Source: Thermodesulfovibrionales bacterium
GTDB taxonomy: Bacteria > Nitrospirota > Thermodesulfovibrionia > Thermodesulfovibrionales > UBA1546
Length of the DNA stretch: 9,801 nt
Direction of reading: 5' to 3'
Assembly: GCA_919901705.1 (NCBI GenBank)
Contig: CAKKPR010000052.1
Coordinates: forward strand, 1 to 9,801
The notes under the pieces: model-generated
What the model saw: only the letters and a program-made list of their open reading frames with translations
Database searches by the model: none
Told to the model about the DNA's origin: nothing
Part shown: positions 4,627-9,801 of the stretch, in pieces
How the letters are laid out: every line of letters starts with the position of its first letter
Numbering within the stretch: position 1 is the stretch's first letter
Made by a program: the position numbers and the translations under genes

Positions 4627-5693
4627 GAAGAAAGCTCCTTTAATAAGCGTGCATTATGCCTGCTGGATTTGACTGCAATTCTGATATAAGCTCTGTTAAG
4701 CCCCGCAAAATTTGAGCAGTCCCTCACAAAAATTCCTTTATCACTAAGTGAATGAATTACTTCTCCTGCGTTATTTAATCTTATCAGGTAATAATTTACA
4801 GCTGAAGGGATATAGTCTATTTTTAACTTTCCAAAGCTGTCTTCCATAATTTTTTTTTCCTGTTTCATAACACTGAATGTCTTATCTCTGTATTCGATAT
4901 CACTCATTGCAACAACTCCGGCCCTCTGCGCAATGGTATTTACTGTCCACGGCTCTTTATATGAGATTATTTTTTTAATTACACTTTGATGGAAAACACC
5001 ATATCCAATCCTTAGCCCCGTAAGGGCATAGAATTTCGTCATTGACCTTAGGACTATCAGATAAGGGTTATCACAAACCTCATTTACCACCGAATCCTTT
5101 GGGCAGAAGTCAATGAAAGCTTCATCAACAACAAGATAGCATCTGAGTTTTTTCGCAGCACCGGCTATTTTCAGCATGGCAGCTCTTTTAAGCAGCCGGC
5201 CTGTCGGATTATTTGGATTGCAGAGAAAAGCCATATCACAGCCCTTCATGGCTTTAATAAATGCATCAGTATCTATTTCAAAATTATTTTCTTGTTTTAA
5301 CTTGTAACTTGCAACTTGCAACTTGTAACTTGCCGTCCTGCACGCCCTTTCATACTCAGAGAATGTTGGTTGAGGGATAAGAACTTTTTCGGGTTTCAGC
5401 GCCCTCGGAATAAGATAGATAAGCTCTGTGCTTCCATTTCCGCATAAAATAGAATCAACGTTTATGTGGTAATGTTTAGAAAGGTGCTGTCTTAATTCGG
5501 TTGCATCAGGGTCCGGGTAATTGATCAGATATCTGATGTTCTTGATTAGCGCGCTCTTTACTTTTTTTGAAATGCCAAGTGGATTTATGGATGCGCTGAA
5601 ATCTACGACCTCTTTTTCACCCATATCCAGTCCCTCCGCAAACCTGTATATATTGCCGCCGTGAAGCTCCGTCAGTCTTTTCCCCCCTGTCAT
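4611..5693 (-). CDS. cobD: CobD, L-threonine-O-3-phosphate decarboxylase (PLP enzyme)
   Basis: 360 residues, the usual length for the family. It makes (R)-1-amino-2-propanol O-2-phosphate, the linker that joins the corrin ring to the nucleotide loop. It belongs to the class I/II aminotransferase fold. Visible are the typical opening HGGNIY with DFSASINPLG (31-40), GNGSTELIYLIPRA, the PLP-contacting CNPNNPTG, and the Schiff-base Lys220 in SMTKFYALTG, followed by LRIGYG. The closest confusable family is histidinol-phosphate aminotransferase (HisC), but the N-terminal motif and the position directly after cbiB favour CobD. ATG at 5693 overlaps the cbiB stop as ATGA and has AAGGAG 6 bases upstream. 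A heptamer array adds the peptide ASYKLQVASYKLK at about residues 121-133, between the substrate-domain helices and CNPNNPTG. Cytoplasmic. Confidence 0.92.
   Translation of the reverse strand: MTGGKRLTELHGGNIYRFAEGLDMGEKEVVDFSASINPLGISKKVKSALIKNIRYLINYPDPDATELRQHLSKHYHINVDSILCGNGSTELIYLIPRALKPEKVLIPQPTFSEYERACRTASYKLQVASYKLKQENNFEIDTDAFIKAMKGCDMAFLCNPNNPTGRLLKRAAMLKIAGAAKKLRCYLVVDEAFIDFCPKDSVVNEVCDNPYLIVLRSMTKFYALTGLRIGYGVFHQSVIKKIISYKEPWTVNTIAQRAGVVAMSDIEYRDKTFSVMKQEKKIMEDSFGKLKIDYIPSAVNYYLIRLNNAGEVIHSLSDKGIFVRDCSNFAGLNRAYIRIAVKSSRHNARLLKELSSWHKA
5299..5333 (+). repeat. Heptanucleotide array, unit AACTTGT/AACTTGC
   Basis: Five consecutive heptads differing only in the last base (T, C, C, T, C). 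In cobD it is read as ASYKLQVASYKL. Confidence 0.95.
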
Positions 5694-6706
5694 ACAAGGC
5701 TCCTTGCGTATAAAACAACCGCTGCTATCCCTGTCCCCAGCAATGAAGTGATTTTTACTACAGTGATTGTTTTTTCAGAAGCAGTCAGATAATCAACCGC
5801 TGTGTCTGTTCCTATATAAGGCTTGTCTACAACGATGCCCCCGTATGTGGAAGGCCCTCCGAGCCTGACGCCAAGCGCGCCTGCCATGGCTGCCTCCGGA
5901 ATGCCGGCATTCGGGCTTGTATGTTTTCCGCCGTCCCGGAACATAGTCTTCAGTGAATAATGGACAGCAGATAGTGAACGGGAAGCAATACCTGATGAGA
6001 CAGCAATGAGAATCCCTGTTATTCTTGCAGGAATGTAATTGGCGATGTCGTCAAGGCGCGCTGCCGCCCATCCGAAGTTTTTATATTTGTCAGTCTTATA
6101 ACCGACCATTGAATCGAGCGTGTTTATGGCCTTATACGTCAGGGCAAGGGGAAGTCCGCCGACTGCAAGATAAAAAATCGGGGCTACAACACCGTCAGAT
6201 AAGTTCTCAGACAGGGTCTCTATGGCCGCCCTCAATGTCCCTTTTTCTGAGAGGTTTTCTGTATCGCGTCCTACAATCATGCTCAGGCTCTTTTTTGCGC
6301 TGCCGATATCTTTGTCCCTTACCGATTCTATAACAAGACTTGCTGAGTTTATTAATTCACGGGCAGCAATTGCAGTTGCCGTAAGATAAACAAGCAAAAG
6401 GTAAGAAGCAAGAAGCAAGAACCAAGAAGTATTCATGGATAATAAGAAATGGACTGCGAACCATGCAGCACAAAAGGCAGCGCCAACAATTATTATTACA
6501 AGAAGAATACCTTTGCCCCTTTCCCTTATCCCCAAGCTTCTCCCTTCCCGCTTCCTCAGGAGATTTTCTGCCCGCGTTATTGCTCTCCCTATAATCCTCA
6601 CTGGATGGGGCAGCCATCGCGGATCGCCTATGGCGAGGTCAAGCAGAAATGCCAGTACAAGTATCACAGGCGAAAGGCTGAAGACTGAACGAACATTGTC
6701 TGTCAT
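5690..6706 (-). CDS. cbiB: CbiB, adenosylcobinamide-phosphate synthase (membrane)
   Basis: 338 residues. An integral inner-membrane enzyme that attaches aminopropanol phosphate from CobD to adenosylcobyric acid. Family motifs: LLDLAIGDPRWLPHPVRIIG (21-40), ARELINSASLV, ETLSENLSDGVVAPIFY, ALTYKAINTLDSMVGYK, and SPNAGIPEAAMAGALGVRLGG with the following STYGG. Several hydrophobic helices are evident. ATG at 6706 overlaps the cobQ stop as ATGA; the ribosome site is weak (AAGG), so coupling to cobQ is likely. The predicted membrane helix at about residues 92-106 (SWFLLLASYLLLVYL) is encoded by six heptads, and a degenerate array gives SLSAVHYSL shortly before the SPNAG motif. All conserved blocks are intact. 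Its place immediately before cobD fits their shared step. Confidence 0.94.
   Translation of the reverse strand: MTDNVRSVFSLSPVILVLAFLLDLAIGDPRWLPHPVRIIGRAITRAENLLRKREGRSLGIRERGKGILLVIIIVGAAFCAAWFAVHFLLSMNTSWFLLLASYLLLVYLTATAIAARELINSASLVIESVRDKDIGSAKKSLSMIVGRDTENLSEKGTLRAAIETLSENLSDGVVAPIFYLAVGGLPLALTYKAINTLDSMVGYKTDKYKNFGWAAARLDDIANYIPARITGILIAVSSGIASRSLSAVHYSLKTMFRDGGKHTSPNAGIPEAAMAGALGVRLGGPSTYGGIVVDKPYIGTDTAVDYLTASEKTITVVKITSLLGTGIAAVVLYARSLV
5952..5979 (+). repeat. Degenerate heptanucleotide array
   Basis: Four heptads: AGTGAAT, AATGGAC, AGCAGAT, AGTGAAC. The period is seven but copies have diverged; first and last match the AGTGAAT unit seen in cbiM. In cbiB it is read as SLSAVHYSL. 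Confidence 0.6.
6391..6432 (+). repeat. Heptanucleotide array, unit GAAGCAA
   Basis: Six heptads: CAAGCAA, AAGGTAA, GAAGCAA, GAAGCAA, GAACCAA, GAAGTAT. On the coding strand the unit TTGCTTC reads as Leu, Ala, Ser and aromatic codons and forms a membrane helix of CbiB. Confidence 0.85.
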
Positions 6707-8265
6707 ATGCCTATAACCTTTTTTATATAATTGAGGTCGATATTTTCTCTCACAACATTTGCGAGGTTGTCGATCGCCCTGTCTTTTATTTCAGCATACC
6801 TGACAGTGCAAGCAACAGGGGGAAGACCCCTCTGCTTTCTTATATTATTAATTATCCCCCTCCTGAAGTGATCGTTTTCAAAAATGCCGTGCAGATAAGT
6901 CCCCCAGCAGTTGCCGTTTCTTGAGCCGTCCAGTAAACAATCTGAACGGCTCAAGCTGTTCAAACTGTTTAAACCGCTCAAACGGTTTATTCTGAACAAA
7001 CCAATATCGCCGCTGCTTTCGCCCATATGAATCTCATAGCCCCTTAACTTGGGGTTAGGGGTTGGGGATTGGGGATTGGTCTTTTCTTTACTAAACCCTA
7101 AACCCCAATCCCTGAGCCCTAAGATTTCTGCCTCTGTCTGACATGTTGTCTTATTTTTTTCAAAACTTGTTTCTATGTTTAACAACCCGATACCGTTAAT
7201 TTTCTTATGACTGCTTTCTACATTTTGAGGGTCATATATCTTTCTGCCCAGCATCTGATATCCTCCGCACATGCCTATAATCTGAACACCTTTTGAATAG
7301 GCCTGTTTTATGCTCTTATCAAGAAAGGTCTCTTTTAAAAGCATAAAATCTTTCATGGTGTTTTTTGAGCCCGGGATAATTACAATATCCGCGTTTTCTA
7401 TGTCCGCAGGATTGCTGGAATATACAAGCTCCACATCCTGCTCGCATAAGAACGGGTCAAAATCAGTGAAGTTGGAGATATATTGCAGCCTGACCACCAC
7501 AATCTTTATTTCCTTTGCCCCTTGCCCCCTTCCCCTTGCCCCTTGCCCTAAAGAGAGCCCGTCCTCCTCCGGCAGACCAATATCTTTTATATAGGGTAAA
7601 ACCCCTATCACCTGTTTCCCTGTTTTGGCTTTTATCATTTCAAGCCCTGGCTTGAGTATCCCGAAATCTCCACGGAATTTGTTTATGATGAATGCCTTGA
7701 TGTGCCTGCTGTCTTTCCCGAGCAATTTAACTGTTCCGTAGAGAGATGCAAAGACACCTCCCTTGTCTATATCACCCACTAAAATTACAGGGGCCTTTGC
7801 ATATTTTGCAGCGGCCATGTTCACGATATCCACATCCATGAGATTTATCTCAGCAGGACTTCCCGCGCCTTCCATGACTATGAGTTCATATTTGCCGGAA
7901 AGCCTTTTAAATGATTCTTTTACAGCCTGCCACGCATTTTTTTTGAATGCATAGTATTCTCTTGCCTTCATTGTTGCATGAACTTTTCCGTGAACGATGA
8001 CCTGCGAGCCCATATCTCCCGAAGCCTTAAGTAATATTGGATTCATATCTACTGCCGGCTCTATCCGCGCTGCCTCTGCCTGCAATGCCTGCGCCCTTCC
8101 TATTTCTCCGCCGTCGTCGGTTATATATGAATTAAGCGCCATATTCTGCGCCTTAAAAGGCGCTACATTTATCCCCATATCCCTGAAAATCCTGCACAGC
8201 GCAGTTACAATGAGGCTTTTACCTGTGCCCGAGCCGGTACCCTGAATCATCAACGACTTAGACAT
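6703..8265 (-). CDS. cobQ: CobQ/CbiP, cobyric acid synthase
   Basis: 520 residues, slightly long for the family. It amidates the b, d, e and g carboxylates of adenosylcobyrinate a,c-diamide using glutamine and ATP. The N-terminal part has the P-loop GTGSGTGKS (9-17), FKAQNMALNSYIT, GEIGRAQALQAEAA, MNPILLK, DIDKGGVFASLYGT and NKFRGD. The C-terminal glutamine amidotransferase domain has IIPGSKNT, the nucleophile Cys333 in GMCGGYQMLG, and His459 in GTYLHGIFEND. ATG at 8265 has GGAG about 8 bases upstream and overlaps the phosphatase stop by 8 bases. Three low-complexity insertions come from repeat arrays: about residues 240-251 (GQGARGRGQGA), 382-406 (TNPQSPTPNPK) and 424-441 (GLNSLNSLSRS). All lie between conserved motifs, and the reading frame is intact. 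It acts after CbiA and before CbiB, both in this operon. Confidence 0.96.
   Translation of the reverse strand: MSKSLMIQGTGSGTGKSLIVTALCRIFRDMGINVAPFKAQNMALNSYITDDGGEIGRAQALQAEAARIEPAVDMNPILLKASGDMGSQVIVHGKVHATMKAREYYAFKKNAWQAVKESFKRLSGKYELIVMEGAGSPAEINLMDVDIVNMAAAKYAKAPVILVGDIDKGGVFASLYGTVKLLGKDSRHIKAFIINKFRGDFGILKPGLEMIKAKTGKQVIGVLPYIKDIGLPEEDGLSLGQGARGRGQGAKEIKIVVVRLQYISNFTDFDPFLCEQDVELVYSSNPADIENADIVIIPGSKNTMKDFMLLKETFLDKSIKQAYSKGVQIIGMCGGYQMLGRKIYDPQNVESSHKKINGIGLLNIETSFEKNKTTCQTEAEILGLRDWGLGFSKEKTNPQSPTPNPKLRGYEIHMGESSGDIGLFRINRLSGLNSLNSLSRSDCLLDGSRNGNCWGTYLHGIFENDHFRRGIINNIRKQRGLPPVACTVRYAEIKDRAIDNLANVVRENIDLNYIKKVIGI
6943..6996 (+). repeat. Nine-nucleotide periodic array
   Basis: Six diverged nonamers: GAACGGCTC, AAGCTGTTC, AAACTGTTT, AAACCGCTC, AAACGGTTT, ATTCTGAAC. 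Being a multiple of three, the period gives a three-residue peptide pattern (SGLNSLNSLSRS) in CobQ. Confidence 0.7.
7049..7120. repeat. Two facing heptanucleotide arrays, TGGGGAT and its complement
   Basis: TTGGGGT, TAGGGGT, TGGGGAT, TGGGGAT (7049-7076) face AAACCCT, AAACCCC-like and AATCCCT, GAGCCCT heptads (7093-7120). GGGATTGGGG and CCCCAATCCC can pair, so the DNA or mRNA could form a hairpin of about ten pairs. In CobQ they are read as the loop containing NPQSPTPNPK and, before it, GLRDWGLGF. Confidence 0.8.
7514..7548 (+). repeat. Heptanucleotide array, unit CTTGCCC
   Basis: Five heptads: TTTGCCC, CTTGCCC, CCTTCCC, CTTGCCC, CTTGCCC. In cobQ it is read as LGQGARGRGQGAK, a Gly-rich linker between the nucleotide-binding and amidotransferase domains. 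Confidence 0.9.
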
Positions 8266-9022
8266 TTACCGCTCCATTTATCAGCTTCACAACAGGATAT
8301 TTATCCCAGAACTCGATAATATTTACAGCAGCATAGTCCTGCTCAATCCTGAATATATTTTCAAGCGGAATACCGAGCAGACGGCAGAGTATTATTCTGC
8401 TCACCCCGCCATGCGAGACTATCGCAATTTCATCGCCTTTATGCTTTTTCAATATCCTGTTTACCGCCTTCATAACCCTTTTCTCCACTTCAACCGTACT
8501 CTCTCCTTCAATAGGGCTGTACTTCAGCGGATTACCTGCCCATGCACTAAATTCCTCCGGATACCTTTCTTTTATTTCCGTAAAAGACATCCCTTCCCAA
8601 ATACCGAAACTTCTCTCCCTGAGTTCTTTCATCTGTATTGGCTTCAATTTGTATGGCATTGCTATTATCTCCGCGCTCTTCACTGCCCTGCTCAGATTTG
8701 ATGTATAAACAGCAGCAAGTCTGGAAGTTCGAAAGTCTGGTCTCCTCAGCGACTCGCCTGAGGCGAGAAGTTCGGAAGTCTGGAAGCCTTTTGCGCTTCC
8801 GCGCTTCCGCGCTTCCGCGCTTTTTTTGCCATGTATTTCCCTCAAATAGCTCTGGTATTTTGCAGATGATTCTAATCTGAGATGCTCTTTTATAAATACT
8901 GCCACCTTTTTAATCTGCTCAATTCCCTTCTCAGACAAAGGAACATCAATGCTGCCTTTATAGCGCTTTATTTCGCTGCCCTCTGTCTCTCCGTGTCTTA
9001 TTAAATAGAGTGCTGTAACCAT
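8258..9022 (-). CDS. CobC-like alpha-ribazole-5'-phosphate phosphatase (histidine phosphatase family)
   Basis: 254 residues, about 50 longer than typical family members. The histidine phosphatase (phosphoglycerate mutase-like) fold is shown by LIRHGET with phosphorylated His10, the second half YTSNLSRAVKSAEII, the GIWEGMSFTEI block, and VSHGGVSRIILC with the second active-site His204. By context the substrate is alpha-ribazole phosphate or adenosylcobalamin 5'-phosphate, giving the final dephosphorylation around the CobS step; the family alone would not prove this. ATG at 9022 overlaps the cobS 3' end by 22 bases. Residues about 51-101 are an insertion made of charged, low-complexity sequence encoded by an octamer array and a palindromic element, placed just before the strand AAVYTSNL. 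Both catalytic histidines are present, so activity is probably kept if the insert loops out. Confidence 0.88.
   Translation of the reverse strand: MVTALYLIRHGETEGSEIKRYKGSIDVPLSEKGIEQIKKVAVFIKEHLRLESSAKYQSYLREIHGKKSAEARKRGSAKGFQTSELLASGESLRRPDFRTSRLAAVYTSNLSRAVKSAEIIAMPYKLKPIQMKELRERSFGIWEGMSFTEIKERYPEEFSAWAGNPLKYSPIEGESTVEVEKRVMKAVNRILKKHKGDEIAIVSHGGVSRIILCRLLGIPLENIFRIEQDYAAVNIIEFWDKYPVVKLINGAVNV
8724..8783. repeat. Palindromic element flanked by 17-bp direct repeats, inside the phosphatase gene
   Basis: Direct repeats GAAGTTCGAAAGTCTGG (8724-8740) and GAAGTTCGGAAGTCTGG (8767-8783), one mismatch, surround a core with the perfect hairpin CTCGCC-TGA-GGCGAG (8753-8767). In the protein it gives FQTSELLASGESLRRPDFRT. 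Confidence 0.85.
8793..8820 (+). repeat. Octanucleotide array, unit GCGCTTCC
   Basis: Three exact copies and a half copy, only ten bases after the palindromic element. Read in the phosphatase as AEARKRGSAKG. The only 8-bp period in the window. Confidence 0.95.
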
Positions 9023-9801
9023 ATCAATGCCACCATTAAGAATAATATTTCTGATATTTCGCCTATTGCACCCAATGTATCGCCTGTAAGGCCGCCGAAC
9101 TTTCTTTCACAGAATTTAGCTGATAAAAAGCTGAATATATATAGAACAGAAAACAGAACCCAAAATAGAGTAATAGTGCCTGTTCCGTACACCCCGTAAA
9201 GCCGGAAAATAACAATCAACATGTAAAAACCCGCTGTCAACAAAGCTGAAAAAGCAACGGTATTCATGCTGCTGTTATCTATAAATATTCTGCCTAAGCC
9301 ATCCCTCCTTGCAGATATTCCATGATACATTGCAGGGACCATTGCCCATTTCGAAAATACCGGCATCAGAAACAGGATTGATAAAACAGCGGGAAGCGAG
9401 GCATTTATTAAAAAGAGGTCCTTTATGAAAAGATATTTCATAAGGATTGTGAGTGTTATTGAAACTACTCCGATAGCGCCGGTGGAACTGTCCTTCATTA
9501 CAGCGAGCCTTCTCTCCCTGTCAGCTTTTTCATCTCCGCTTGATTTCACAGCAAGTGCGTCAAATGTATCTGCAAGGCCGTCAAGGTGAAATCCTCCATT
9601 GTTTAATATCAAAATCAAAACGACAAGGGCACTTACTATTTCCAAGGGGAATACCTTAGATAAAAACAAGGCAGAAACCGCAGCTAACAGCCCCTGAAAT
9701 GCTCCGACAAATGAAAAAAAGTTTGCGGACCGCGATATTTCCTTTTCAGAAATATCTCCCTTCACCTTCACAGGGATAATTGTTAAAAACTGAAATGCGA
9801 G
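9001..9801 (-). CDS. cobS: CobS, adenosylcobinamide-GDP ribazoletransferase (5' end missing)
   Basis: 266 residues are visible; the frame is open to the right edge, and the N-terminus lies beyond it. The GTG at 9771 is not the start: the ten codons before it read LAFQFLTIIP followed by VKVKGD, a CobS N-terminal motif, so the valine is internal. CobS is an integral inner-membrane enzyme joining adenosylcobinamide-GDP to alpha-ribazole (or its phosphate). Motifs: GGFHLDGLADTFDAL with the Asp cluster likely to bind metal, VMKDSSTGAIGV, and the C-terminal GGLTGDTLGAIGEISEILFL. Several hydrophobic helices are visible. No repeat array is found in it. It is the first gene of the operon in view; the promoter, and any cobU or cobT, are outside the window. 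Confidence 0.95.
   Translation of the reverse strand, partial: LAFQFLTIIPVKVKGDISEKEISRSANFFSFVGAFQGLLAAVSALFLSKVFPLEIVSALVVLILILNNGGFHLDGLADTFDALAVKSSGDEKADRERRLAVMKDSSTGAIGVVSITLTILMKYLFIKDLFLINASLPAVLSILFLMPVFSKWAMVPAMYHGISARRDGLGRIFIDNSSMNTVAFSALLTAGFYMLIVIFRLYGVYGTGTITLFWVLFSVLYIFSFLSAKFCERKFGGLTGDTLGAIGEISEILFLMVALIWLQHSI

Noticed and set aside
9769..9771. GTG at 9771 as the start of cobS
   Set aside because: The ten in-frame codons up to the window edge read LAFQFLTIIP, a normal CobS N-terminal motif, so the start lies outside the window.

Overview
The window is a cobalamin (vitamin B12) locus, and every convincing gene lies on the minus strand. Read in the direction of transcription (high to low coordinates), it opens with a late corrin-assembly operon: cobS (cut by the window edge), an alpha-ribazole phosphatase-like gene, cobQ, cbiB, the threonine-phosphate decarboxylase cobD, cbiA, and a cbiX-cbiC fusion. 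Neighbouring genes overlap by 1 to 22 bases throughout, which suggests one translationally coupled transcript. These enzymes cover cobalt insertion, the C-11 to C-12 methyl shift, the a,c- and b,d,e,g-amidations, aminopropanol-phosphate synthesis and attachment, and lower-ligand attachment. CbiX, CbiC and CbiA fit the anaerobic (early cobalt insertion) route.

Nine bases after the cbiXC stop codon comes a 95-nt tRNA gene (2112-2206). It has a GCA (Cys) anticodon and U73 but the body of a bacterial selenocysteine tRNA: 8-bp acceptor stem, 5-bp T stem, 4-nt D loop and an 8-bp variable arm. Then come a strong Shine-Dalgarno in front of a three-codon ATG-AGA-TAA mini-ORF (possibly part of a promoter) and a cobalamin riboswitch (1869-2038). 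The riboswitch leads a second, uptake unit: an outer-membrane beta-barrel protein, the cobalt/nickel ECF component CbiM with a cleavable signal peptide, and a CbiN-like small membrane protein that runs off the left edge. The layout therefore links cobalt import, repressed by B12 through the riboswitch, to the enzymes that use the cobalt.

A second theme overlies the genes. Short tandem arrays with a 7-bp period, plus one 8-bp and one 9-bp array and three GC-rich palindromic elements, sit inside coding regions without breaking the frame. They occur in cbiN-like, cbiM, cbiXC, cbiA, cobD, cbiB, cobQ and the phosphatase gene. They appear as low-complexity peptide insertions, parts of two signal peptides and one membrane helix. 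The outer-membrane protein gene, the RNA genes and cobS look free of them.

The organism is probably an anaerobic, moderate-GC, Gram-negative bacterium, since it has an outer-membrane barrel, the anaerobic B12 route and signal-peptide CbiM. The style of the repeats and the selC-like tRNA-Cys suggest Nitrospirota or the former Deltaproteobacteria; this placement is inference and not proven by the sequence.
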